This document shows, in pieces, positions 11,191 to 21,612 of a DNA stretch of 64,000 bases. Positions within the stretch are counted from its first letter, which is position 1. Every line of letters begins with the position of its first letter. The notes beneath the pieces were generated by a model. It was not told the origin of the DNA. It saw only the letters and a program-made list of their open reading frames with translations, and ran no database searches. Made by a program: the position numbers and the translations under genes. Source of the stretch: Pohlia nutans (Eukaryota; Streptophyta; Bryopsida; Bryales; Mniaceae); the NCBI GenBank assembly GCA_022496805.1, contig CM040107.1, positions 10,808,501 to 10,872,500 of the forward strand. The letters run 5' to 3'.

Positions 11191-12176
11191 ATATATACCC
11201 ACCCTATAACAACCTACAAAACACATGGGTAAATCCCCTTCCAAATTTCGAAATAAACACTACATTAAAATTTCTACCACAATACAGCTATTACACAGAT
11301 GGATCCTTTTTACCACCTAAAGAAGCTGACAATGGCCATTGGAAAAAAGAAAAAGCCGGGTATAGAATCTATAACTCAACTAAACCAGATGTACAAATAT
11401 CAAAAAGACTGCCTGGACTACAAACATGCTTTAGAGCAGAACTAATGGCCATACATGAAACACTTTCACTGATCACCACTAAATACATAAACAAACCTGC
11501 ACATATTAATACTGATTGTCTCAATTGTATACATGTTCTAAACACACAACTAAAACACCCAAGCCAACAAAACAACCACGCCAATAAAACCATATTAGAA
11601 GAAATGCGAAAAATGCTAAAAAAGAGAACACGACTAACCACAATATACAAAGTTAAAGCACACGCTAAAATTAATGGAAACGAACACGCAGATCAACTTG
11701 CAAAAGAAGGAACCATGAAAAGAGGTTACCAATTTGCAGCAAACCCACACGAATTTGCAGATACCACACCTTACTACTTCCAAAAAGACACATGGCCTGG
11801 TCGTGTCAAACGACCAGACAAAGGACCAGTCAGATGTTTAGAAGAGTACATAAAGAAACATGACCGAGAAAATAACCTAGAAATACTGGCAGAAGACTTT
11901 TCCAACATTAACAAATGGACAACAAACCCCATCATCGATAACGAAATGTCCAATGACTTTTGGAATAATCCAGAAATAACTGACTCACAAAAAACAAGCA
12001 TACTAAAATTTAGAACGGGTCAATACATGGGCAATGCCAGAAAGCAATTAATTTTCGGCATACAAAGATTCCCCGCAAAAACATGTCCCACCTGTAATTC
12101 ACAAGATGCAGATACATGGTTACATGTACTTTTACTATGCAAACAACACCATATACACGCACTAAGAACCAAATGA
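11178..12176 (+). pseudogene. LINE RNase H and CCHC finger
   Basis: A 332-codon open frame. All four RNase H carboxylates can be placed: YYTDGS (Asp codon 11298), FRAELM (Glu 11439), NTDCLN (Asp 11514) and NEHADQLAKEG (Asp 11691), the last with a preceding VKAHAKI segment. The C terminus carries a C-x2-C-x9-H-x4-C finger (TCPTC to LLLC) typical of the tail of RNase H-bearing LINEs. This module is intact although the upstream reverse transcriptase is dead. Its ATG follows directly on the previous frame, so it was part of one polyprotein and not an independent gene. Confidence 0.8.
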
Positions 12177-12589
12177 CACAATAAAGCGGTATCGGAATTA
12201 AGAAAATTAATAGTATCCTCAAATAAATCAAGATGCTACACTCTCATCAATGCAGGCACATTCAACAATAACCCACAAGAAAACACAGTTCCTCTATGAA
12301 CATAATATTCATTAAAATGAGAGAATTGGGACCTCTCAATATCATATCTCTCATTTTCAAGGGGGAGGATTGAATCTAAATGGGTTGTCAATTTAGGTGG
12401 ATAGTTAGTACATATATCCTATGGAAGTTGGAATTTCCATTAAATCGAGAGTTACCGAAAGAATGATCGGTCCTAGTTGAAAGGAGGAGTTTCCATTAAA
12501 ATGAGAGTCATGAAAAGAACGGTCGATTCGACACTAATATAGTACCATTTTAAATTAAAATAATGCTTATGTATAAGGGAGTGGTTTCT

Positions 12590-12840
12590 CATCTCCTGGA
12601 CACCAAGTCATGAGCTCAATGGTTGGTTGTGAGTGGGTGTTTATCTCATATAGGTGGTCCGGGTTCGATTCCCGTTGAATTCGTTTGAGCGGATATGAGA
12701 TATGCATGACTTAGTGCTACTAAGTGAGCCTCGGCAGGCAGGAAATTTGTAACAACCTACCAGCCCCGTACCCTAAACTGTGACTAGTGCTTAACGCGCT
12801 AACAAAAAAACAGTGGTCTTAACCACTAAACCTTTTATAT
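12590..12840 (+). mobile_element. SINE-like unit with consensus B box
   Basis: A perfect Pol III B box, GGTTCGATTCC (about 12662-12672), lies ~50 bases after an A-box-like TGAGCTCAATGG (about 12611). Neither a cloverleaf nor an anticodon arm can be built, so a tRNA-derived SINE is the better reading. The downstream part ends near a short inverted AGTGGT/ACCACT pair. It lies just after the LINE remnant. Confidence 0.5.
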
Positions 12841-13265
12841 ATACTTGTTTTTAAAACCAAACACATACAGTTAATATTTTAAGGAAAACGGATCAAATAT
12901 ACAAAGAAGTGAACGTACAATGTAATAGTAAATATATTAATAAATTATAAATATTGCACTTGCAATACGTATTTTTTTTCAAAATCAAAACACTTAGTCT
13001 TTGAAATGGAAATCTTCAACTTCAAAGTGATACACGCAAATATAAAATGAGAAATAAGTCAAAAGAAATCTAGAACGTCTAATGAACTAGTCATAGTATA
13101 GACTCTATATCGCTTACATCAAAGCGCAAAGTATCACAATAATAGTCAAATACACACTATCACATAGACGTAGCAAGCAAGCCATACTCTCCATCGCCTC
13201 CAATCAACAACGGCTTATGTAGAATTATACAAAGCCAAACTTTGGTAAATGACTTCGATCTGAGC
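12841..13265. other. AT-rich spacer
   Basis: No gene, RNA or repeat that I can support. It is the 3' side of the minus-strand ORF at 13266-13733. Confidence 0.4.
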
Positions 13266-13733
13266 TCATGGAATTTTGATCATGCACTCGACAGTACCTC
13301 GTTTAATCCTAGACTTCCATGCTGTCATCAAAGCATTTGTTTCTTCCCAAAGTGGAGGTTCGGTATCATCAACCCTCCAACGCAAACCTCTCGAGGTGTC
13401 CCATCCGGTGTAGTAGTCCAGGACATTTTGATCCTTTGATGTTGGACGAAAGTATTGAATGAGGACACAGTTTGGTCTTTCTGGGTTACAGTCAGGATCA
13501 GACAACGCCCTCGCAATCCAAACTGGCCGAGTGTCACCATCTGTTGGTCGGATTGTAACAAAGTAGCCTTTGTAAAGGTCTCGACCCACCCTGAATGATG
13601 GCAATGGACGACCCCGCATCTGCCCGACGTAAATGTCATCCTCTACAAACTCTTCCCGAATGACACCGTCCTCTGCGTATTGATCCTCCACAATCGCTTC
13701 AACCCGAGATGTGCGCCAGAAGCCATCTTTCAA
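13266..13733 (-). CDS. hypothetical 155-residue protein
   Basis: An intact ORF with balanced composition, unlike the surrounding AT-rich DNA. It begins MKDGFWRTSRVEAIVED and has an acidic N-terminal quarter, a central GRPLPSFRVGRDLYKGYFV segment and conserved-looking aromatic and charged residues (YYTGWDTSRGLRWRVDD). The pattern of short beta-rich segments with a terminal tryptophan-rich part recalls BAH-like or chromo-like domains attached to plant transposon proteins, but I cannot assign it. Its start lies 40-70 bases from the repeat-rich end-like signature at 13775-14010, so it probably belongs to a mobile element. Confidence 0.5.
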   Translation of the reverse strand: MKDGFWRTSRVEAIVEDQYAEDGVIREEFVEDDIYVGQMRGRPLPSFRVGRDLYKGYFVTIRPTDGDTRPVWIARALSDPDCNPERPNCVLIQYFRPTSKDQNVLDYYTGWDTSRGLRWRVDDTEPPLWEETNALMTAWKSRIKRGTVECMIKIP

Positions 13734-13774
13734 AACATAGGACGGTTGCGGAGGCTCTTGAAGCGGGACGAGGA

Positions 13775-14010
13775 TAGTATGCGCGCGGGGAGCGGGGAGC
13801 GGTGAGCGATGAGCGGAGAAATGTGGGGTTTAGAGCAGAAATTTTAGGTCAAGTATGGTCAATGGTACTATAATTAGTAAATATTCGAATATTCAGATAT
13901 TTTTAGTAAACTTTTTATCCTATAACCGTGTAATATCTGTACCTATAACCGTGGAATTGGGTCATTGGAAAATGTTCAGCGTACATGAAAGGAAAACTCA
14001 ATATTACTAT
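13775..14010. repeat. element-end-like signature
   Basis: Short AGCGG/TGAGCG repeats (13788-13815) are followed at ~100 bases by AT-rich DNA and then several CTATAACCGTG motifs (13918, 13941, 13998). The same two-part arrangement occurs at 31545-31760, 47370-47600 and 63715-63990. I interpret it as a subterminal region of a DNA transposon family; the exact terminus was not found. Confidence 0.4.
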
Positions 14011-14351
14011 AACCGTGAATCAAAGACTTGAAACTATTTCAAACAAGATGAAATCATTATTTGGCCATTGTTATACACCATTCAAGCATGAAGAGATAGA
14101 TTTCCTACATCGATTTTTGTGAAATGAATGCTAGGTTGTTGATATAGACCATTTATGGTTTGGGGTGCAAAATAGAACAAATTCCATAGATTAGGGTTTA
14201 GTATGGTACCCAAGTTTAAGAACTACAATAGTGGCCCTTTTAGTCTCACTACTGTTTCATTGACCTAAAGAGTATGCAATTGCGAACAATGGAACTAGGA
14301 ATAGTGAACTACCCTAAGATGTTGGGTGAGTCAACAATCCACTCTCAAGAA

Positions 14352-16000
14352 CTAGCTTAAATTCATTGAAGCTAAGAGTAGGTGCATGTATGAAGGCATC
14401 GACTTCAGCATCAAATCCACATATGAGTGTATGATGGTGAAGATAAAATACAAATGCTTGCAATAAGTCCATTGACTACGGCCTCCCTTAGCTTTAGTCA
14501 ACATCTCCTTGAAATAAGGGCAAGAGCAGTTTGGGAATTGCAAAATTGTGAGATGGTATTGTTGAATCGTCGGATGTGTGCCGAAATCCAATGTGACAAT
14601 GCATCCTAGGGCGGGACAGGAACCATGTTCACCTTCACTTACCAGCTGCATGAAACCTCTTCACTGGCGGTATCGGAAGTGCCAGAGGTCAAGACGTCGT
14701 AAACCATCTTCAGTTGTAGCTCCGGATGACAGTCACGAAGCTCGAATAGCGAGATACTGGGTATCAGCATCCGATTGCGTTGAGGCGTTCTTGTATTGCT
14801 TGCATAGGAGGCGATGTTGGTCCTGGAGGTCAGCTCGAATGTCAGCCTTGGTTTGCTTCTCCATGGACTGCACCTAATGGAATAAACAAGTTCGTTCCTT
14901 ATTTGGCATCGGAATTGATGCATCTCCACTTCCATATACAATGAGTATAGCATTCCAGTTTGCTTGTGCACTGTCGGCCATGAAGCCTTTGAAATTTGGA
15001 TTCTCAACTCTGTGGCGACCGACGACGACGTTGAGATTCTTCCAGACGACCATTTAGGCAGCGACATCCTCAGACTGCATATTGCAAAGTGCGATGGTCA
15101 TGATACGACAATGAGTGGGCTTGAAGATGTAGCAGCCTATGGTGGTCCACTATTTGACCCTTTTAACATGGTCAAACATAAGCTATGCGTTTTGGAGGTC
15201 TCCACTAGGCTGCATGCGCTGGACGAGGTCAACTCCGCTACCCGCCCAACTTCAGACATTTTGAACACAAAGACTCTGTCTGACTGCAATCCTTGATTGG
15301 GGAACTTGTTCTCTTGGACAAAAGACCACATACGCGAGCCGCGAAGCTTGGTGATGCTGTCCATAGCTCCAAACCTGCAAAAGTATTTGAAGCCGGTCAC
15401 TTTATTGCGAATACAAGGCAAAGGGAGCTCCTTACATCTATTGAAGAGTGAAAAGAGCTAATTGAGCTCTAGTGTCTTTGATTGCACACCTTCAGCAACA
15501 ACGAACATCTCCCCGACTATCTCCTTTGTAGCCTCCAAAACAATGGCAGAGTTGGTTGCAGTAGAAGTTCGCTGCACTTGCTCCTCGACTAAGCTCTCGC
15601 CTCTTGCAATATCGTCACGATAAGCACCGATCTTGACGGGGTGGTTGTGATTGCCAAAATGAACATAAGCTCTGGTCATGTTGTCTTTAGCTAGAACATA
15701 ATAGATTTTGGCATTGCAGGTTGCAAGACACGAAGGAGGAACCTTACAGCATTTGCAAACCAAAGTGGATCCTTTAGGAGGATTATATCCTACGTCAAAA
15801 ACGAAAGAGGAGACTCCATCCCACTCAATTTCATTAACAGCGGCCGTTTGATGCACGCAGGTTAGAAAATCACATTCGACATTCTTACATTGTAGATGAC
15901 CACAGTAATACGAGGTACGGAAGATCAAACCTAAATTGTTCACAATGTTTGACGTGTGGATACGAGTCCAAGCCCGCCCGTCAAGGTGTTTGTCCATTCG
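14352..16000 (-). pseudogene. MULE transposase, copy 1 (decayed)
   Basis: Read right to left, 15997-15458 encodes a zinc-finger region with CGHLQCKNVECDF, CKCCKVPP and a GNHNHPV end, like the WRKY-GCM1/FLYWCH fingers of Mutator-like transposases. Next, around 15240-14640 and across frame breaks, come HCRIMTIALCNMQSED, then FKGFMADSAQANW with the second catalytic Asp (about 14960-14990), and LDLWHFRYRQWRGFMQLV. Finally 14651-14352 carries a SWIM zinc finger (NCSCPYF followed by YCKHLYF). After FMQLV the DNA keeps a GTAAGT donor, but the exon found in copy 2 is missing, so an internal deletion joined it to the SWIM exon. Multiple stops and frameshifts make it non-functional. Confidence 0.75.
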
Positions 16001-17189
16001 ATAGAGTTGCTTTGCTCTGCAGTTGGAAAATCATTATGGGATTTAGGAGTCCATGATTGCCACTGCAAATTCAAACCTGGCCAACTGTTGTTTAGTAGTG
16101 TCAAATCATTGAGTTCTGAATTATTGAGCGAGAAAGATATCTGGAGTATGCGTCAATTCTGAATTTTACTTTTAACTTTGAATATGGTAGCCAAAGAATG
16201 CCAAGCTGATGATTGACAGCCTAGAATGAAGTTCTGTAATATATACTTATAGAAGTGTTTACCTAAGAGTAGTGTATATTGCTTATGTCTGGAGTATTAG
16301 AATAGCATTGGACCTTGCAAGCGCATGGAGATGAGGGAGAGAAGGTAGAGGAGGATGAGAAGGAAGAGAAAGGAACTATATTTTAGTAGCTCAAAAACTC
16401 TAAGGAGAACTAGAATGTTGAGAAAGGAAAAAAATAGATGCCGTGGGTGTGGGCCGAGATGAGCAAACAAGAAGTTCACCCACAACTTTGGTATTGATTT
16501 CAATTGCAGAGAGCCACGGATTAGGGGAGCAGCTAAGTCTTGGTGAAAGCGAAGAAGACAACATGGAATCCTACAACTTGGAGAACATAGTAAGTACTAA
16601 CATATAGTATCAATTGTGAATCTTTCAAAGATTTGAGTAAGGAACTTAGTGGACATATTAGAATTAACTCTACATGAAGCCTACGACAACTTGTTGGACC
16701 CAACGCTATAGTAGTGAAGACAACGCAATAGTAACTGTATGGACTCCAATATAGGGTAGGTTGCACCAATGCGATGTAGCACCAATGCAAAATTCCTATG
16801 GCGGAACCGTGTCTTATGTAGAATCCTTAAGACTCTTTTGTCGAGCACTTTAAGTACTTGTTATTGTCGTGCAAGTGGCGGACTTGGGAGTCGAGGGTTC
16901 ACTGTTTGGGATGGCTTCAAAGCAGCAGATGGAGGTGGAGAGCATCGCTCAGGGGAGCAAAGATGACTAGATAGAGACAAAGTGCACTGAGGATGAAGGT
17001 AAGCCTTGGGGTCTTGTTTCACCTTCCTCAATAGCTAGAGTTTTGAGTATTTGGGGCATTCAGATTCTGGGGTTTCAAGCTCTGGGGTTTCAAGTTCTGA
17101 GTGTTGGCTCTGGGCTTATGGGTCAAGCTCGTGAGCTTCTGAAGGTTTCAAGTTCTGAGTGGTGACCATGTTTTGTTTGCCTTTTTGGT
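16001..17189. other. spacer without recognised features
   Basis: A purine-rich stretch at 16320-16440 and mildly repetitive GGGGTTTCAAG words near 17070-17160 lead into the tandem array. I see no gene or RNA. Confidence 0.4.
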
Positions 17190-17800
17190 TTGCTGGTACC
17201 GGCACTGCGCTTAGGGTTTCCTCCGGTGTTCAAGTTTTGCTCGCGCTTTTGAACCACCGGTACCAGCACTGAGCTTAGACTTTCCTCCGATGTTCAAGTT
17301 TTGCTCGCGCTTCTGAACTACCGGTACCGGCACTGCGATTTTGGTTTCCTCAAGTGTTCAAGTTTTGCTTGCGCAATTGGTCTGCCGGTACCGGCATTGC
17401 GATTTTGGTTTCCTTAGGTGTTCAAGTATTGCTCGCGCTTTAGGTCTGCCGGTACCGGCACTGCAATTTAGATTTCCTCAAGTCTTCAAGTTTTGCTCGC
17501 GCTTTAGGTCTGCCGGTACCGGCACTGCGATTTTGGTTTCCTCAAGTCTTCAAGTATTGCTCGCGCATTTGGTCTGCCGGTACCGGCACTGCGATTTTGG
17601 TTTCCTCAAGTGTTCAAGTTTTGCTCGCGCTTTTGGTCTGCCAGTACCGGCACAACGATTTTGGTTTCCTCAAGTGTTCAAGTTTTGCTCGCGCATTTGG
17701 TTTGCCGGTACCGGCATTGCGATTTTGGTTTCCTCAAGTGTTCAAGTTTTGCTCGTGCTTTTGGTCTGCCGCTACTAGCATTGCGATTTTGGCATCTTCC
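17190..17800 (+). repeat. 64-bp tandem repeat with GGTACC palindrome
   Basis: About 9.5 copies of a 64-base unit, measured from CCGGTA positions at 17385, 17449 and 17513. Each unit holds the near-perfect palindrome CTGCCGGTACCGGCA and the phrase TTCAAGTTTTGCTCGCGC. The period is not a multiple of three, so the long frames crossing it (for example 17341-17778) are artefacts of the repeat. Confidence 0.9.
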
Positions 17801-17876
17801 TTTCCACAATCTCTTTAAAATTAGCATGGCCAGCATAAATTGAACTAAAACGTATAAATGCACATACATATGTAAC

Positions 17877-18840
17877 CTCTAGCACAATCAAACTTGAGAA
17901 TTCTCAATCTTGTCATGGCGACTTCGAGACTCCAAACGGACTGCCGGTACCGGCAGTCCTTTTATCACAATTTCAAGGGCGCATAGTATACCATTGGAAA
18001 GGTATTCTCAAGACCTTTCCAACGGTATATTACACGCCTCTAGATTCGAAAAATTGCAGTCGCTACACCAAAAAGAAACTCTAGCAGAATTAAACTAGAG
18101 AATTTTCAATCTTGTCACGGCCGCTTCGGGACTCTAAACGGACTGCCGGTACCGGTAGTCCTTTTTCCACAATTTCAAGGGCGCATAAGGTACAGATACC
18201 TATAACCCATAACTTAAGCATTTGAGCATAGTAGAGCTTGGGTTATCGGGACGGAGAAATTTTTTGTTTGTAGAAAAATAAGGTTCATGAAGAATGAGCA
18301 TTTTTCCATGAATTATCTCCCAATATTAAAATTTGTAAAAATTTTCAAAGTGAAAAGTACTTCAGAACCCATAACCGACATATACAAATGAGGTACATCT
18401 GTTCTTTCACAATCTAGGAATTAGGATATATCGGTTATTGGTCACCTGTCGGTTATGGGTGTCTCTACCTTAACATACCATTGGAAAGGTATTCTCAAGA
18501 CCTTTCCAACGGTATATTACACGCCCCAAGATTTGAAAAATTGCAGTCGCTACACCAAAAAGAAACTCTTGCAGAATTTAACTAGAGAATTTTCAATCTT
18601 GTCACTGCCGCTTCGGGACTCTAAACGGACTGCCGGTACCGGCAGTCCTTTTTCCACAATTTCAAGGGCGCATAACATACCATTGGAAAGGTATTCTCAA
18701 GACCTTTCCAATGGTATATTACACGCTTCAAGATTTAAAAATCGGAGTCCCTTCATCGCTAAGAAACTCCAGCAGCATTAAACTTGAAAATTCTCAGTCC
18801 CGTCATGGCAGCTTTGGGACCCCATTCGGTTGTGACTGAC
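17877..18840 (+). repeat. ~201-bp tandem repeat sharing the same palindrome
   Basis: Units start near 17877, 18079, 18566 and 18767. Each contains CTGCCGGTACCGGCAG or a one-base variant and an inverted pair ACCATTGGAAAGGT/ACCTTTCCAACGGT separated by ~9 bases. The spacing between the second and third units is longer because of the MITE at 18188-18470. Confidence 0.85.
18188..18470. mobile_element. 283-bp MITE with TA target duplication
   Basis: The ends are AGGTACAGATACC at left and the inverse of AGGTAGAGACACC at right (11 of 13 identical), continuing into CCATAAC on both sides. It is flanked by TA at 18186-18187 and 18471-18472. The empty site is visible in the next satellite unit at about 18670 (GGGCGCATAACATACC), so the boundaries are exact. 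TA duplication points to a Tc1/mariner-type or similar non-autonomous element. It has no coding capacity. Confidence 0.8.
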
Positions 18841-18859
18841 CTTTCAAATTTTTGTAGAG

Positions 18860-19570
18860 AATAGTTTCTATTTTTTTAGATCAATTTTAAGAACCTTGTG
18901 ATAAAGATACGGTGTCTACGTTGTGCTTCACAAGGACCCTTACTCACCTCATTCGGTGCCGGCTACCCTCCAAATAGGGTGTTTAAGTCTGTAGAACAAA
19001 ATTTCAAGATTTTAGAATGAGTTTTAAGAACCGAGTGGTAGAGAACATGGTGTCTTGTTTGTGCTTGACATGGCCCCGCCCCCACCCTAGTGGGTGCCAG
19101 CTACCGTCCAAGCATAGTGGTTGAGTTTGTAGAAAAGAAATTCAAATTTTCAGAATCAATTTTTAGAACTGTGTGTTAATGATCAGGGTATCTAGTTTCT
19201 ATTTGACAAGGGCCCCTCCCACCCCAGCCGGTGCTAGCTACCCTCCAAACAGTGTGTTTGAGTTTGTAGAGAAAAAATTTCAATTTTTTTGAATCAATTT
19301 TAAGAACCATGTGTTCAAGATCAATGGGTTCAATTTGTGCATGACATGGCCCTCCCACACGCCAGTGAATGAGAACTCGATGTCTTGTTTGTGATGGCTA
19401 CCCTCTAAACAATTTGTTTGAGTTTATGAAAAAAAATCTCAAATTTTTATAATCAATTTTTTGAAACCAATGTGAGAGATCAGGGTGTCTAGTTTGTGCA
19501 TCATATGGGCCCCTCCTACTCCAGCCAGTGCCGGCTACCATCCAAGTAGTGTGTTTGAGTTTGAGTTTGT
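18860..19570 (+). repeat. ~140-bp diverged tandem repeat
   Basis: About five units with recurring phrases GGCTACCCTCCAA, GTTTGAGTTTGTAGA, AATCAATTTTAAGAACC and ATCAGGGTGTCTAG. GGCTACC-type anchors lie near 18960, 19103, 19236, 19403 and 19533. It ends directly upstream of the coiled-coil gene copy A. Confidence 0.8.
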
Positions 19571-19736
19571 AGTGTGTTCATTTTCGCATAGTGTTTCCAG
19601 TCCACCCCTGCACCAAATTTTTGTGTTTCCGGATACTGTGAGAGAGCAGGGAGAGCGACCGGGTGGCCAGCAAGTATTCCAGGAACTTAGGCGGAGCATG
19701 CGCAATCGAGGGAAGGAAGTTTTGGAGCCAGCAGCG

Positions 19737-21506
19737 ATGGGACGGAAGGACGATTGGTGGCTCGGACTGCCGGTTCCGGATAAGTTGGTGCGCCCAGTTG
19801 CTCCGGCCGATGCGGGACATAGGGAACAGCTGCGGAAGGATTTGCGCAAAATGGGTTGTGAAGAATTTCTGTACCTACCATGGGATCTCCACAGTGATGC
19901 TATGTTGCAGGAGTTAGGTGGAAAACTTGTACCGGCGGAATTCCGGGACAGCGAAATCCGGGGACAGTGGAAGGAGTGGACTTCGGAACACTGGCGCGTG
20001 ACGTACAACTTCCCCAACAGCCCGTTTGGATATGACAAGACCAAGCAGGATTACGGATGGGTGAAGGAAAGGTTTTCTCAACCAGTCTCAGAGAAACACG
20101 GATTCCGAGTGCACGACTGCATAGACGACCGGGAGAGGCGCCTGCTGCGATTTTTGGTGCCTATTTTGAGCCCGGACAAACCCACCACCTGCACGATCAA
20201 GCTGACGAAGACCATTTACGAGGCCTACTTCAACACCCGGAAGACCGGATGGGGACTCATTGTGGACGAGTTGGTGGTCCAGGAAGCGCGCAAACTCGGA
20301 AACAAGAAGGGATGACCTCTAACCCCTTTTCTGTTTCATTTGTATGACAAGCACGGGTGTCTCAAGACCTAGGAGAGAGAGCAATGGCAGAACTGCCGGA
20401 GGATCATGAACTGGGAGCCGCCAAGGGCCCGGGAGGGGAATTCGGATGAGAGCCAGGACGAGGACAACCCGGACGAGGAAGAACGGGAAGAGCAGGAAGA
20501 AGGAAGAGCGGACGAAGCAGCGGTCAATCCGGATATAGAGGAAGGCCAACCGGAGCCCTCGGAGACCCGAGCAGAAGGGGAGGATCCGGGTCAGAAGACA
20601 TCGGTGAGGGCGGGCCACTTCAGGGCGCGCACCCGAGGCCAACGCAAGAAACTCCAGGAGACTCCAGACGAAATGGAACCCGAGGAGGAACCGGACTAGG
20701 AGACATCCCCCCGAGGGCAGGTGAAGAGGCACCTGAGGATTCCGGAAGAAGAGGAGGAGGAGGAGGAAGAGGACCAGGACCAGGACACGATTGTGACCAG
20801 GGTTAGGGTTCCTCCGAGGAAGAGACACAGGAAGACGATACCGGTGGATAGCCGGAGAAAGAGGGGACGGGCACCGGAGTCGAGCGGACGTCAGAATAAC
20901 GTCAAGGTGAAAACCAAGCGGGCGCGAGAATCGAAACCGATGCGGGACGAAGAGAAGTACCTGGAGGAGATCCGGACTTATGAGCAAGCTCCCCAGAATG
21001 CAGGACCGGAACTGGAGGACATCCCCTTATGAGAAATGGAGGAGGACTTCCTCAAACCAGTCAGGGAGGCATTAGAGACGATGGAAGGTAAGTACCGTCC
21101 CATCTGTAATTCGATGAAGGAAGTTGGGCGTGTCATCCAGAGTACACAGGTGGAGAGGTACTCGGAGATCGTCCGGAGAATGAGGAAGGAAGTAGACAAG
21201 CTCCGGAGGAATGCTTTGGAAAGGAGCTTGGCACTGATAAGGCAACATGATGAGATCCGGGCTCTGAAGGAGCAAAAGTCGCTCACTTACCGGCTCCTCG
21301 CGTCGCTGTTCAAACCGGATGGGGAGGCCCAGACGGAGGCCCGGTTGTACCGGGAGAGGATGGTCGAAGCCGGATTGGACGGTGCCGCCCGAGTGACGAA
21401 TGTGGCAAAGAAGTACGTTGCAAGGGTCGAGGCAGGGTTGGTGGAATTCCGGAAACTGCTGGCGGAGCATCAAGTAAGATTCTCATCCGGGTCCGAACCG
21501 GATTAG
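19737..21506 (+). pseudogene. gypsy-associated coiled-coil ORF, copy A
   Basis: A single frame with four in-frame stops (20313 TGA, 20370 TAG, 20697 TAG, 21030 TGA) and no frameshift. The N-terminal domain (MGRKDDWW to NKKG) matches copy C (MARRETGSH to NKKGCPLAPF), and AAM precedes both starts, which fixes the ATG at 19737. A long acidic and Pro/Arg-rich linker (20406-21030) follows, then a predicted coiled coil (21036-21506) with YRLLASLFKPDGEAQTEAR, which corresponds to KLSGLFQPDGEAQMKAR in copy C. No catalytic motif is present. I infer a structural, Gag-like or accessory protein made from the antisense strand of a gypsy element. The N-terminal block GHWRAVFDF in copy C equals EHWRVTYNF here. 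Confidence 0.65.
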
Positions 21507-21541
21507 AGGGTAGCAAGTCAGAGAGGTATGAATGCACCCTT

Positions 21542-21612
21542 ACTGTGACGCTGTACTGAGTTACCACTTTCACTGTGACGCTGTACTGGGTTACCACCCT
21601 CACTGTGACGCT
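21542..21612 (+). repeat. 30-bp direct repeat at the A/B junction
   Basis: Units begin at 21542, 21572 and 21602 (last one partial), starting ACTGTGACGCTG. The third unit is the genuine coding stretch for TLTVTLAR of copy B, so two extra units lie exactly where copy A ends and copy B begins. This marks the tandem-duplication junction. Confidence 0.85.

Larger units (their letters stand above)
7646..12300 (+). mobile_element. 5'-truncated LINE with RNase H
   Basis: Non-LTR retrotransposon remnant on the plus strand, reading reverse transcriptase, a cysteine-rich segment, a PCIF1-like region, RNase H and a C-terminal CCHC finger. No apurinic endonuclease domain is present, and the coding part starts just upstream of the reverse transcriptase, as expected from 5' truncation on insertion. 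The plus strand is very A-rich and strikingly poor in G throughout, unlike the flanks. The 3' end is placed only roughly, because I see no clear poly(A) tail or target-site duplication. Confidence 0.8.

Noticed and set aside
17190..17800. CRISPR-like regular array
   Set aside because: The units are contiguous 64-bp tandem copies with no unique spacers, and the context is eukaryotic. The same applies to the 86-bp arrays at 51-56 kb.
17341..17818. plus-strand protein-coding ORFs of 73-145 codons
   Set aside because: They run through the 64-bp satellite in several frames at once. The period is not a multiple of three.
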